Assembly: GCF_000695685.1 (NCBI RefSeq)
Contig: NZ_JFFR01000025.1
Span: forward strand, 310,001 to 374,000
Reading direction: 5' to 3'
Source of the DNA: Vibrio fortis
Lineage (GTDB): Bacteria; Pseudomonadota; Gammaproteobacteria; Enterobacterales; Vibrionaceae
DNA: 64,000 nucleotides
The position numbers and the translations under genes are program-made. Under the pieces are notes generated by a model, which saw nothing but the letters and a program-made list of their open reading frames with translations, searched no databases and had not been told where the DNA came from. Of this stretch, positions 1-10,718 are shown in pieces (positions within the stretch are counted from its first letter, which is position 1; every line of letters starts with the position of its first letter).

Positions 1-597
1 CAAGGTCAGAGGCTTTCGTTTGCTATCACCTACGGTTACAACGCATGGACGCCAAGAATTGCGTTTCTCCGAGAGCAAGCCAAGTTAGCGGGTCTCGACT
101 TTACTCTTAACTTGGTCGATGGGTCATCGGCGTTTAAATACATTCTAGAGAAGAAGCATCAATTGGCTTTTCTCAATATGGGCTCGGGTGAAATCCCTTC
201 TTACTGGGAGTATTTGCACTCAGACAACGCCAATAAACCGCAAACCAATGCACACACTAACTACAGCAGTCCTGAACTGGATAAATTGATAGAAGCGTAT
301 GATGCTGAGTTTGACCAAGCAAAGCGTTATCAACTCTCGTATCAGATTCAAGATTACGTTACACAGGCTAATATCATCGTTCCAGGCTATATGGTGCCGT
401 ATTCACGCGCTGCGCATTGGCGTTGGGTCCAATATCCAGAGAATCCAATGACTAAGCAGACAGAGTCTATCTTCCACCCGATGGATATTGGTAGTTTCTG
501 GATAGATCCTTCACTGAAGAAAGAGACGCAAGCGTCGATGAAGTCAGATAAAACCTATACTCCGGTTTCATTTGTTGATGACCGTTTTAAGTTGTGA
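1..597 (+). CDS. Peptide-type ABC transporter solute-binding protein, C-terminal fragment
   Basis: The reading frame is open from the first base, so the gene starts left of the window and only its last 198 residues are present. The visible part has the layout of the C-terminal lobe of family 5 extracellular solute-binding proteins: a PSYWEYLHSDNA stretch, a YSSPELDKLIEAYDAE segment, and a final region with VPGYMVPYSRAAHWRWV. Such proteins capture oligopeptides or related solutes in the periplasm and deliver them to an ABC permease. The stop codon overlaps the GTG start of the first ATPase, so the genes are translationally coupled. Permease genes are not seen and presumably lie to the left. 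The substrate cannot be told; a YejA-like subgroup is possible. Confidence 0.8.
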   Translation, partial: QGQRLSFAITYGYNAWTPRIAFLREQAKLAGLDFTLNLVDGSSAFKYILEKKHQLAFLNMGSGEIPSYWEYLHSDNANKPQTNAHTNYSSPELDKLIEAYDAEFDQAKRYQLSYQIQDYVTQANIIVPGYMVPYSRAAHWRWVQYPENPMTKQTESIFHPMDIGSFWIDPSLKKETQASMKSDKTYTPVSFVDDRFKL

Positions 598-1499
598 CGG
601 ATGCTTGTATGAATATGGAATATAAACAAGATCCTAATTGCGACGTGGTGTTGGAAGTAAAAGATCTAGAAGTCACTTTTGATACTGACTCGGGAGTCGT
701 TCAGGTACTGCATGGCGTCAGCTTCAAAGTTAAAAAAGGCAAAACTCTAGGTCTGGTTGGCGAGTCTGGTTGTGGTAAAAGCGTCACATCAATGTCGATT
801 ATGGGTCTGCTACCTAAACCTTATGGTCAAGTTGTCGGTGGGGAGATCCTTTATAACAATCAGGATCTCGTTACCTTGCCATCAGATTCTATGTATGAAA
901 TGCGTGGTAACTCGATCTCAATCATCTTCCAAGATCCAATGACGGCACTTAATCCGGTACATAGTATCGGTAAACAGCTAATGGAGGTGTTGGCGCTTCA
1001 TCGACCTGAGTTGAAGAAAGCTGATAGAAGAGAATATGCGGTCAAGATGTTGGAAAAGGTCAAAATTCCAATGCCAGAGAAACGCATCGATGAATATCCG
1101 CATAACCTATCTGGTGGGATGAGACAGCGCGTAATGATAGCTATGGCTCTTGCGTGCAAGCCAGACGTGTTGATTTGTGATGAACCAACCACGGCTCTAG
1201 ATGTTACGGTTCAAGCCTCCATTTTGGAGTTGATGATAGAGCTACAACAAGAGACAGGTATGGCGATGCTGTTTATCACTCACGATTTAGGTGTTGTTGC
1301 AGAGGTGTGTGATGACGTAGCTGTCATGTATGGAGGGCGTGTTGTTGAGTATGCAGATGTATTTGAGCTGTTCGATTACCCGAAACACCCTTATACAAAG
1401 CGCTTACTGGGTTTAATGCCAAGTTTGGATCATCCGCCAAAGCAACAAATAGAGCTCACACCAATTGATACTTCGTTGTTTCCAGAGTTTAAGGGGTAG
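594..1499 (+). CDS. Oligopeptide-type ABC transporter ATP-binding protein (DppD/OppD-like)
   Basis: This is a cytoplasmic ATPase that powers import of the ligand bound by the preceding protein. Walker A GESGCGKS is at residues 56-63, the Q-loop IFQDP at about 111-115, the signature LSGGM at 172-176, Walker B LICDEP with D196/E197, and the switch histidine at 230. The C-terminal HPYTKRLLGLMPSLD stretch is the oligopeptide/dipeptide transporter extension found in DppD and OppD. The 301-residue length is slightly short for the family. GTG at 594 overlaps the preceding TGA, and an in-frame ATG at 609 is an alternative start. It pairs with the next gene as one of two non-identical ATPases. Confidence 0.9.
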   Translation: MTDACMNMEYKQDPNCDVVLEVKDLEVTFDTDSGVVQVLHGVSFKVKKGKTLGLVGESGCGKSVTSMSIMGLLPKPYGQVVGGEILYNNQDLVTLPSDSMYEMRGNSISIIFQDPMTALNPVHSIGKQLMEVLALHRPELKKADRREYAVKMLEKVKIPMPEKRIDEYPHNLSGGMRQRVMIAMALACKPDVLICDEPTTALDVTVQASILELMIELQQETGMAMLFITHDLGVVAEVCDDVAVMYGGRVVEYADVFELFDYPKHPYTKRLLGLMPSLDHPPKQQIELTPIDTSLFPEFKG

Positions 1500-1503
1500 C
1501 TTA

Positions 1504-2319
1504 ATGTCAGAAGTATTAAGAATCGAAAACGTTACTCAGCATTTCGTCTCTGGAAAAAGATTGTTCTCAAAAGGGTATGTGGTTAAGGCCGTTGACGGCG
1601 TCTCTTTTTCTCTGCATCAAGGGCAAACCTTGGGTCTGGTTGGGGAATCAGGGTGCGGAAAGAGTACATTGGGACGAACAATATTGAAGTTGTTTGAACC
1701 AACATCTGGACGAATTTTCTTTGAAGGAAAAGACATCACCCATTGGAAAGCTCGGGAGATGAGACCGCTTCGTAAAGAGATGCAGATTGTCTTTCAAGAT
1801 CCGATGGAGTCTCTCAATCAACGACATACGATCGGTATGATTTTGGAAGAGCCCTATATTATCCATAATGTCGGTACCAATAAAGAGCGTAAGCAGTGGG
1901 TATTAGAGTTGTTGGATAAGGTGGGTTTGGTCAGAGAGTCGGTTGATCGTTACCCTCATGAGTTTTCTGGTGGACAACGTCAACGTATCGGAATTGCTCG
2001 GGCCATCGCTCTAAAACCTAAACTGCTTATTTGTGATGAATCCGTATCAGCACTAGACGTGTCGGTACAAGCACAGATTATTAATTTGCTCTTAAACTTA
2101 CAGAAGGAGATGAATCTAGCAATTATTTTTATTTCCCACGATCTTTCTGTTGTTAAACAGGTTTCGGATGACGTCGCTGTAATGTATTTGGGCAAGATTG
2201 TGGAATATAGCTCTGCGATGGAAATATATAACAGCCCCAAAAATGAATATACAAAGAAACTACTTTCAGCAATACCAATAACACACCCTAATCGCAGGAA
2301 GCGTACAAAGGGAAAATAG
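1504..2319 (+). CDS. Oligopeptide-type ABC transporter ATP-binding protein (DppF/OppF-like)
   Basis: This is the second ATPase of the importer. Walker A GESGCGKS is at residues 47-54, the signature FSGGQ at 154-158, Walker B LICDES with D178/E179, and the switch His at 212. At 271 residues it is short for the family because the C-terminal extension is reduced to a basic tail. I chose ATG 1504 because a good ribosome site (AAGGGG) lies just upstream; an open frame back to TTG 1465 would overlap the previous gene and has no such site. The Walker B glutamate is followed by serine (DES) where DEP is usual, which is also common in OppF/SapF-type proteins. Confidence 0.88.
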   Translation: MSEVLRIENVTQHFVSGKRLFSKGYVVKAVDGVSFSLHQGQTLGLVGESGCGKSTLGRTILKLFEPTSGRIFFEGKDITHWKAREMRPLRKEMQIVFQDPMESLNQRHTIGMILEEPYIIHNVGTNKERKQWVLELLDKVGLVRESVDRYPHEFSGGQRQRIGIARAIALKPKLLICDESVSALDVSVQAQIINLLLNLQKEMNLAIIFISHDLSVVKQVSDDVAVMYLGKIVEYSSAMEIYNSPKNEYTKKLLSAIPITHPNRRKRTKGK

Positions 2320-2516
2320 CATTAATACAATTCTGTACAAAATAATACAAAGAAAATTTGTAATTCAATTGTAAAGTAATTTGGCAGCAAGGTTCTGTTG
2401 CTAAAAAGTCCATCGATATTTAGTGATAAATATTGAGGTATTTGTTTACTTAAAATTTGATGGATTATTTAAATAAGTTCAATGACTGAACTTAACGTTC
2501 ATGGAAGTTAAAAAGC

Positions 2517-3389
2517 ATGCATAACACAATAAAGTGGAAGGTGAATCCGATCGCAATATTGTTAGGTACTATGTTTACTTTATCTGTTTACGCAGAGGAA
2601 GGTAATAGTGTTGACAATATTAACGATAAGGTTGAATCAACACAAAGTGAAAGCGATGCATCTTGTATAACTTGTAATATCAGTGGGTCCGTTACCGCTG
2701 GTTATTCAACAAACATATACAACAAAGATGACTATCGCGCAGACCGAAGCTTTTCATGGAATGGTTCACTGAAATATGCACTTTCTAAAAATATGAAAAC
2801 GTATATATCTTCGGGCGGGTATCGAGCCTTAGATGATGAAGTAGGGACATACGCTACTGATTCGGTTATAGGGCTAAGCCACTCTAAGTTATATGAGTTT
2901 GGGGAGAGTGGAAAAATAGGTGCAAGTGGGCAATTTACTATTCCCACCTCTGAAGCGTCTCGTAACGATAAGTTACAAACCGCATTCAGATTAGCTGTTC
3001 CAATTAGTTTCGAACACTGGGGAGTGAATTTTAATATATCGCCCCGACTTAGAAAGAATTTTCATCAATATAAAACGTATGGTGGCAAGTCTCTCACTGA
3101 GTGGACTTATTCCTTATTTACAGGAGCAAGTTACAGCTGGGAAAAGTTAAGTTTGGGAATTGATGCTTTGGGTGGAAACACTATCAGTTATCAAGGAACC
3201 AGACGTGATTCAGTTGATTATGGCGGTTCTATCTATGGAGCTTATGACTTTAACGACAACTGGTCATTTACTCTTACAGCCGCAACGTCAGGCGCATATG
3301 CAGATGCAGAACGAGGCACATTGGGCAATATCGATCTATTCGATGCAGACAAAGCCTCTTACTCAGCAGATATAACATTCTCATTCTAG
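2517..3389 (+). CDS. Predicted outer-membrane beta-barrel protein
   Basis: I do not recognise a named family. The 290-residue product starts with a signal peptide (hydrophobic run ending near VYA, about residue 26), then an acidic Ser/Asp-rich linker and a CITC pair at about residues 50-53. From there to the end there are repeated short stretches of alternating polar and aromatic residues (for example SWNGSLKYAL, SFTLTAATSG), and the protein ends in Phe (ADITFSF), the hallmark of barrels inserted by BamA. It lies 28 bp upstream of the metalloprotease and about 200 bp after the importer ATPases, so it could be an outer-membrane channel or receptor for the same locus. That role is inferred from position only. 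Confidence 0.65.
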   Translation: MHNTIKWKVNPIAILLGTMFTLSVYAEEGNSVDNINDKVESTQSESDASCITCNISGSVTAGYSTNIYNKDDYRADRSFSWNGSLKYALSKNMKTYISSGGYRALDDEVGTYATDSVIGLSHSKLYEFGESGKIGASGQFTIPTSEASRNDKLQTAFRLAVPISFEHWGVNFNISPRLRKNFHQYKTYGGKSLTEWTYSLFTGASYSWEKLSLGIDALGGNTISYQGTRRDSVDYGGSIYGAYDFNDNWSFTLTAATSGAYADAERGTLGNIDLFDADKASYSADITFSF

Positions 3390-3417
3390 GGAAATAAAAA
3401 TAATAAAAGGATTCAAT

Positions 3418-6400
3418 ATGGACTTTAAAAAGATTGCATTAAGCTCCGCAATTACGGCTATTTTGGCTGGGTGTGGTGCTGATGACCAAGCATACGAGCT
3501 TCAAGACCGAGATTCTAAGGAAGTCGCAGTACAAGACCTTAAAGAGGGCCGTTGGTTTTATGTTCCAACGACAGGTGCTGCTCCGAGATTTGCACTCAAC
3601 CAATTTCCGTTCCTACAAGGTATGGGACGCTATGTAGAACTCTGTTATACCAAACACGGTCTAGAGGTTCGTGCGTTTGACAAGGACCACCCTGAGACTT
3701 CGTTACCAAAAGACGAAAACAACTATTGTGAAAACGTAAACAAAGATAATATTGCCAGTGATGATCCTCTCAACTTCGCACAAGTGTTACAAATTCCGGG
3801 TGACTTTGCCGCTTACCGCTGTAAGGAAGATGCGTACGACGACTGTACTAATACCGAAGAGATAAATGACGATAAAAGCTTAGACTATCGCAAGAAGACT
3901 CACTTCACACCTAAACCAGAAGAGCTGATCGTATCTGAGTTGAACTGGGAAGATCTTTATGGCTTGAAGGATGGGATTACTGAGCAAGGTACTGCACAAG
4001 TTATATCCTGGGATTTTGACCCTGAAAACGGTATTCTCAATTTCGAGTTAGAGCGCACTTTCCAAGTCGATTTAGATAACCTTTCGGACTACATTAATTT
4101 TTCAACTAAATCTGGCTTAGAAGAAGCATTGGTTGATGGTGCCTTTAAGGCGCGTTTCTACTACTCATTGGTTCATGAAAGCGTGGTTGCTTCTGACAAC
4201 TACCAACCTGTGATGTATCCGGTCGGTGATGAAAACGATATAGGCTTCTTCACTACACAAACGAAAAAGCTTAACCCGATCACCAACAAGTATGATCGTG
4301 ATGTTGTTTATCTGAATCGATTTAACCCAGACAACGGTACGATCAAATACTATCTGACGGACAACTTCTTCGAAGATAAGAATAAGCTTTTCTTAGACTC
4401 GACTATTCAAACCATCGACAAAATGAACAAAGCGCTGTCTTTGTTTGGTAATGATGCCGGTAAACCAGCGATTGAAATCGTCAACTCATCGGCACCTGCA
4501 GGCATCCATCCAGGCGATCTGCGCTATAACATTATTAACTTGGTTGATGAGCCACTAGCGAATGGCCTGCTAGGTTATGGCCCTTCAGTGGCTAACCCGG
4601 TGACAGGTGAAATCATAAAAGCACATGTTAACCAATATGCAGGTGTGGCCAGAACAGGTGTTCCTTATTATTGGGATAACCTAGCACGTTTTTACAACCG
4701 AAATGAGTTGTCGCTGAATGGTTTACCAGCACTGCCGACTGAAGATGATTCAGCTCCTGCCGTTGCTGAAGTAGAAAGCCGTATTCAACAGCTATCGACT
4801 ATGGCAGCAATGTCTAAGTTACCTAAAGTTGATGACGTAGCGCCAGCCTTGACTAAAAAAGAGCTCACGGGTGACCGAACACCTTCGCGAGCTCCGACCA
4901 TTCTTACCAAAAACTTCAGTGACGATATGGACTTTGAAGATGTCGTAGCGGCTGAAGAGAACCGTCTGGCATTCTGGTCTGAAAACAATGCATACCCAAT
5001 TGAAGCGTCGTGGGTCTCTTCAACCAGTAAAGCGATGCTTGATAACCTTAAGTTCGATGACGACCGCTACTTTAACATCAAGGTTGATGATAATGGCGTT
5101 GAAACATCACGAGAACTACGACGTTGGAAGTACTTACCAAAAGATCTTCAACAAGAGGCTGCTGATGCGATAACCGTTGCAACATATAGCAATACACTTG
5201 TTCATGAATTGGGTCATAACGTTGGTTTACGTCATAACTTCAAAGGTTCGAACGACAAGGAAAATTACTACACCCTAGAACAGGCTCATGCTCTTGGTCT
5301 AAATAATATTCCAGCTTACAGCTCAACCATGGACTATGCACCAAGCATGTTGGATGAAACGCCAACATGGGGCCTATATGATATTGCAGCGTTCAAGTTT
5401 GGCTATGGGCGTAAAGTAGAAACCATTCAAGACTCTTCATCAGCGATGCCAACGGCGGTTGCAAATCCAGGTGATGAGGGTACTGACGAAGAGAAAGCAG
5501 CTTATCAACAATACCTTGCGGATCTACAGGCGTATCAGCAAAGCTTTGCCAACCGTTTTGGCAACAATGTGGACAATGACTCATTGATGGTATGTAGCGA
5601 AATCATGGCGCTATCGGGCGATCAAGCCGGCAAGTCTCTTTATAACTGTGATTTCAGTCGTTTCGATATTGCCGCGTTAAGTGATGATCCTGAAGATTAT
5701 GCAAAAACGCGATATGGTGTACTTTACTACTTAGATAATGTACACAATATCGAACGTAAGAGTTACGGTTTCTGTACCGATGGTAACGTTTCTCTTAACA
5801 GTGATTGTAACCGTTTTGATGAAGGTACAAGTCTTAACGAGATCGTTGCATATGAATGGCAGAGCTACTTAGACAGCTATGATCGCCGTAACCTTGCAGA
5901 ATACAGCACCAATGGTTTGTATTCTTCGGATTACCCTGGCTACATTGTTCGTCGTTATCGTGAGATGACATCAATCCGTGACAAGATGGAAGATTTAGAA
6001 CGCATTGATGATCTATACAATAACCTTGGTTACACATCTTCCACGGATAAGCCGGGTGATTTCTTACTGCGATTAGCTTCTAACGAGACTTACTGCACAA
6101 CACCAGGCGCTGAAGCAAATTACTGGTTCTGTGACTATGCAGATGGCGCTAAGAACGCAGCAGCATACTTCTTGGATGTGTTAGCGACGCCAGAACATCA
6201 GTGTGTGATTCAAAATGCCAGCGGTGATCAAAAAGTAATTTCATTTGGTCAGCTTCTTAACAACAACTCTCACTTGTTACCTGCAAACTACGATTTGATT
6301 GATGCGAACTGTTTTGATGAGCAAGCCGCTAAATTCATCGAAGATGCAGATAGTGGTTATACAGCTGTTGCAGAGACGAAAAATGGTCGTTTCTTGAATT

Positions 6401-7548
6401 CAATAGGTAGCTTTGATCCTGATTACCCTTGGTCAAATGCAGTATCTGTACTAGGTAGCTGGCCAGACAAAGCGTTAGCAAGCTATTTCCTGGCTCGTCG
6501 TTACTCAAATCGTTATACCGATGAAGTGAGCTTCGCATCGCTATTAGATCTTCCTGGAGTGCAAGAGCAGTATGAAGATATCATCTCAAACATGATCTCA
6601 AACGAAGGTTTAAATACACCGGTAGAGTTGGTTGATGCTGAGGGTAAAGTCTACAACAACCTAAATGGCGTTGATGTAAACCTGCACATTACGGAGAAAA
6701 TGGAATCACTCTCTCCAATGCCGCGAGGTATTGAGCGATTCTTTGGAATCTCTGGTCGAGACCGTCAACGTATTGGTGATTTGATTTTGAGCATGGGTGT
6801 CGATGAAATGCAATCGAATGACTACACGGTGAAATCTTTAGGTAAGGCTCAGTTGGATGCATTTACGAAACAGCAAGACCGCTACGGCTTGATTGCAGGA
6901 GAAAAAGTTGAGTTTGTCATTGACGGCGAAACTTACGTGGCGACCAAGGCAAACAAGCTGGCTTATGAATATGCCAACCAGTTAGTCAGCTCTGATGGCT
7001 ACGCGTTGAAAGTCTACCTAGATAACTATGATTCTACGGAACTTGCAACGATTGTGACCAATGTTGAAACAGCATGGGGGCCTTTCAGAACCGATATCCT
7101 GCCTCAATATCATGATGCCGTTTTGTTACTTGATGCACCGATGGTGAATGCTATGAAGACGAACATTGATGTTGATATCGCAGCAGGAGTCTTAAGCTTT
7201 GCAACGTCGTTTAATAACTTTGTCGATGCAGGTATTGCTTCGGGCGACGTTGTCTACGACGCGTCAGCAGGTACTGTTCAGTATAAAGGTGGTGAAGCTC
7301 AGCCGGTTTCAAAAGCATATGCTGCATACTCTGATGCGATGATTCTAATCTTTAATGACTTAGGTGACTCGATGATGTCGGCTGTAGATAATCTATATGC
7401 GGGCTATGTTGCGGCTTCAGATGCAGACAAAGACCTGTGGGCGAAAGATCTTAATATGATCAAAGCCTACCAGAGTGGTGACATTGCGAGCGTTGCAGGT
7501 AAGTATTACGAATTGCTTGATCGCTTGCCAAATGCTGAAGATTTTTAA
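3418..7548 (+). CDS. Large surface or periplasmic lipoprotein, metzincin-type zinc metalloprotease
   Basis: The N-terminus is a lipoprotein signal with lipobox LAGC and the acylated Cys at residue 19. The zinc-binding motif HELGHNVGLRHN places His596, Glu597, His600 and His606, followed by FKGS; a likely Met-turn, STMDY with Met638, comes about 30 residues later. This spacing is metzincin-like and resembles the family of bacterial zinc-dependent metalloproteases with DUF5117/DUF4953-type domains. Around 590 residues precede and 740 follow the catalytic core, much of it helical and Asp/Asn/Tyr-rich with scattered cysteine pairs that could form disulfides. A ribosome site (AAAAGG) precedes ATG 3418. 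Position after a peptide importer and a barrel protein suggests extracellular protein digestion; that role is inferred. Confidence 0.8.
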   Translation: MDFKKIALSSAITAILAGCGADDQAYELQDRDSKEVAVQDLKEGRWFYVPTTGAAPRFALNQFPFLQGMGRYVELCYTKHGLEVRAFDKDHPETSLPKDENNYCENVNKDNIASDDPLNFAQVLQIPGDFAAYRCKEDAYDDCTNTEEINDDKSLDYRKKTHFTPKPEELIVSELNWEDLYGLKDGITEQGTAQVISWDFDPENGILNFELERTFQVDLDNLSDYINFSTKSGLEEALVDGAFKARFYYSLVHESVVASDNYQPVMYPVGDENDIGFFTTQTKKLNPITNKYDRDVVYLNRFNPDNGTIKYYLTDNFFEDKNKLFLDSTIQTIDKMNKALSLFGNDAGKPAIEIVNSSAPAGIHPGDLRYNIINLVDEPLANGLLGYGPSVANPVTGEIIKAHVNQYAGVARTGVPYYWDNLARFYNRNELSLNGLPALPTEDDSAPAVAEVESRIQQLSTMAAMSKLPKVDDVAPALTKKELTGDRTPSRAPTILTKNFSDDMDFEDVVAAEENRLAFWSENNAYPIEASWVSSTSKAMLDNLKFDDDRYFNIKVDDNGVETSRELRRWKYLPKDLQQEAADAITVATYSNTLVHELGHNVGLRHNFKGSNDKENYYTLEQAHALGLNNIPAYSSTMDYAPSMLDETPTWGLYDIAAFKFGYGRKVETIQDSSSAMPTAVANPGDEGTDEEKAAYQQYLADLQAYQQSFANRFGNNVDNDSLMVCSEIMALSGDQAGKSLYNCDFSRFDIAALSDDPEDYAKTRYGVLYYLDNVHNIERKSYGFCTDGNVSLNSDCNRFDEGTSLNEIVAYEWQSYLDSYDRRNLAEYSTNGLYSSDYPGYIVRRYREMTSIRDKMEDLERIDDLYNNLGYTSSTDKPGDFLLRLASNETYCTTPGAEANYWFCDYADGAKNAAAYFLDVLATPEHQCVIQNASGDQKVISFGQLLNNNSHLLPANYDLIDANCFDEQAAKFIEDADSGYTAVAETKNGRFLNSIGSFDPDYPWSNAVSVLGSWPDKALASYFLARRYSNRYTDEVSFASLLDLPGVQEQYEDIISNMISNEGLNTPVELVDAEGKVYNNLNGVDVNLHITEKMESLSPMPRGIERFFGISGRDRQRIGDLILSMGVDEMQSNDYTVKSLGKAQLDAFTKQQDRYGLIAGEKVEFVIDGETYVATKANKLAYEYANQLVSSDGYALKVYLDNYDSTELATIVTNVETAWGPFRTDILPQYHDAVLLLDAPMVNAMKTNIDVDIAAGVLSFATSFNNFVDAGIASGDVVYDASAGTVQYKGGEAQPVSKAYAAYSDAMILIFNDLGDSMMSAVDNLYAGYVAASDADKDLWAKDLNMIKAYQSGDIASVAGKYYELLDRLPNAEDF

Positions 7549-7574
7549 CGGGTAAATTTCCATTAGAAATAACA

Positions 7575-7598
7575 AAAGGCTCGCATTTGCGAGCCTTT
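7575..7598. terminator. Bidirectional intrinsic terminator
   Basis: Perfect 10-bp arms AAAGGCTCGC / GCGAGCCTTT enclose ATTT, with a T-run on the plus strand and A-runs that become U on the minus strand. It sits between the convergent metalloprotease and miaE genes and can end both. Confidence 0.9.
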
Positions 7599-7629
7599 CT
7601 TTTCTAGTTCATGTTTCCGTTAGATGCCA

Positions 7630-8394
7630 CTAAGCAGCGATAACTGGAGCGCCACTATGGAACTTAAAGTCGCTGTCGTCAGATGTAATGAGCTCCGCTT
7701 CTACACGTGCGAAGTGAGCGACACGCTCGGAAATATCTTTACCTGCAATTTGTTCTGCAAGCTCTAGATAATCTTGGTAGTGACGAGCCTCTGAACGAAG
7801 AAGAGACACGTAGAACTTCTCCATATCTTCTTCCAGGAAAGGTGCGAGTTTTGCGAAGCGCTCACAAGAGCGTGCTTCAATAAAGGCACCAATAATCAAT
7901 TTGTCCACTAAAGCGTCTGGCTCATAGGTTTTCACATGTTTAATCAAGCCTTTTGCGTAGCGACCTGCTTCGATAGGTTGATATGTGACACCTTTCTTTT
8001 CCATTAGCTCCATCACTTGGTAAAAGTGGTGCAGTTCCTCTTTGATTAGCAGTACCATTTTGTCGATGAGATCGTCGCCATAAGCACAGCCATCTTTGGC
8101 TGTTATCTGCTTTGATGCGTTGCTATTACCACGCAGCGATTCTAAATCTCCTTTACGGCGGTAGGCGAACTCTTCGTATGGTTTAATCCACTCATTTAGC
8201 TGAATTGCACTTTCTTTATCAACCGCATACTTACGAATCAGAAATAGGGCACTTTGAGCGGCTTTTAGCTCACACAACATGTGATCGCGCAAAATGATAT
8301 GCAGGTTTTCTGGCTTTTTGGCTTCGTCGATCCAAGAGTCTGGCGTTTCGGCTTTTAGAAAGGAATGAATAGGAGCTAATAGTTCTTGATACAT
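7630..8394 (-). CDS. miaE: tRNA-(2-methylthio-N6-isopentenyladenosine-37) hydroxylase MiaE
   Basis: MiaE is a non-haem diiron monooxygenase that hydroxylates the isopentenyl group of ms2i6A at position 37 of tRNAs, giving ms2io6A. The product has 254 residues, close to known MiaE proteins. Candidate iron ligands are visible: Glu42 in CELKAAQ, Glu120 and His123 in KEELHHF, Glu173 in FIEARSCERF, and Glu202 and His205 in SEARHYQDYL; the paired ExxH motifs are those of the ferritin-like fold. Modification depends on prior action of MiaA and MiaB, encoded elsewhere. It is transcribed towards the shared terminator at 7575-7598. Confidence 0.93.
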   Translation of the reverse strand: MYQELLAPIHSFLKAETPDSWIDEAKKPENLHIILRDHMLCELKAAQSALFLIRKYAVDKESAIQLNEWIKPYEEFAYRRKGDLESLRGNSNASKQITAKDGCAYGDDLIDKMVLLIKEELHHFYQVMELMEKKGVTYQPIEAGRYAKGLIKHVKTYEPDALVDKLIIGAFIEARSCERFAKLAPFLEEDMEKFYVSLLRSEARHYQDYLELAEQIAGKDISERVAHFARVEAELITSDDSDFKFHSGAPVIAA

Positions 8395-8473
8395 GCTAAA
8401 GCTTGAGTAGTTTTGGAAAAACGAGATATTACCACAGGAACATTAAGGTTAGGAGGGGCTTTCTTGGTGTAAA

Positions 8474-8496
8474 AAGGCCGCCAATGAGGCAGCCTT
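8474..8496 (-). terminator. Intrinsic terminator of the coiled-coil gene
   Basis: Read on the minus strand, AAGGCTGCC / GGCGGCCTT (one T-G wobble) with a 5-nt loop is followed by a T-run. It lies 28 bp after the stop of the gene at 8524-9288. Confidence 0.8.
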
Positions 8497-8523
8497 AGGG
8501 AGAGTTGTATTAGATGAGTGGAA

Positions 8524-9288
8524 TTACCACTTCTTCTTCTGACCAAATAGCGCATCCATATCGTCTTCGCGTTCTTTGGACTCCATTTGTTGAAGCTCTT
8601 GTGCATTGCGATCTTGGCGCTTTTGATCAAGTTCGTTCAGCATCTCTTGTAACTTCTCACGAGCCTGGTTCGAATATGGGTCATTTTTCGTGGTCAGTGC
8701 GTCAATACCCTTACGAAGCAGTTGAATAGCTGTACCGGGTTGGCCGCGAGCAATTGAGTCGTTAGCACGTTTAATTACGTTCTCGATGTTGATTCGAATC
8801 TGGATAGTCTCTAGGCGAGCATTCTCTGCAACGTAAGCTTGAGTTTCAAAACGACCCTTATTGTGTTCACTTCGAATCGTATCACGTAGGCGTTTAACCA
8901 ACTTCAACATCATAATGGCTTGCTTGTCACTACTAGGGACACGGAATGCAGTGCTTTCACCACCTTGATAGTTCTCTTTAAGCTGAGTGATCTGTTGCTT
9001 CACACTCTCAATGCGTTGGGCAAGTTGTTTGTTCTTCGGGTCGAGCTGATACATGTTTTCAAGCGAATCAAGGATACGTGTGTTTAAGCACACAAGTAGG
9101 TCTTGGCTAAACGGCATATGATGCGCGTTACCAATCAGCTCTTCCGTTCCATCGATAATGGTCAAATAACGAGAAGATTCCTGTTTCTTCGCTGTTTCTA
9201 CCTTAACTTTGTACTGAAGCATGATGTTGTAGCCCAATACCAACACCAAAAGAATGGCTACTAAGGCAATAATTAAACCAATATTCAT
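8524..9288 (-). CDS. Membrane-anchored coiled-coil protein of unknown function
   Basis: I do not recognise a named family. The 254-residue product begins with one hydrophobic segment (about residues 3-23, IGLIIALVAILLVLVLGYNIML) with no signal-cleavage site, so it is probably an inner-membrane anchor. The rest is hydrophilic and mostly helical, with heptad-like runs around residues 85-120 and 195-245, and it ends in a basic KKKW tail. A GRFETQAYVAENARLETIQIRINIENVI region looks most conserved in character. I have a recollection that similar Vibrio proteins are labelled 'DNA repair ATPase', but no Walker motif is present and the label should not be trusted. Confidence 0.7.
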   Translation of the reverse strand: MNIGLIIALVAILLVLVLGYNIMLQYKVKVETAKKQESSRYLTIIDGTEELIGNAHHMPFSQDLLVCLNTRILDSLENMYQLDPKNKQLAQRIESVKQQITQLKENYQGGESTAFRVPSSDKQAIMMLKLVKRLRDTIRSEHNKGRFETQAYVAENARLETIQIRINIENVIKRANDSIARGQPGTAIQLLRKGIDALTTKNDPYSNQAREKLQEMLNELDQKRQDRNAQELQQMESKEREDDMDALFGQKKKW

Positions 9289-10605
<1,317 letters not shown>

Positions 10606-10617
10606 ATATTATGATGT

Positions 10618-10644
10618 TCAGGCCTGCTTTTTGAGTAGGCCTGA
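10618..10644 (+). terminator. Hairpin after cysB, weak terminator
   Basis: Arms TCAGGCCT / AGGCCTGA are perfect, with an 11-nt T-rich loop. There is no clear T-run after the stem, so it may only slow transcription or protect the 3' end. Confidence 0.5.
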
Positions 10645-10718
10645 TTACTATCAGCTGTCCACCAATACTTTCTATTTGCATGGCTTCCACCTACAATCCC
10701 TCCATTACAGGGGGCCGC

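Noticed and set aside
2320..2516. Repeated TACAA motifs after the importer ATPase
   Set aside because: Short AT-rich repeats with no stem of note and no known site; they are likely chance.
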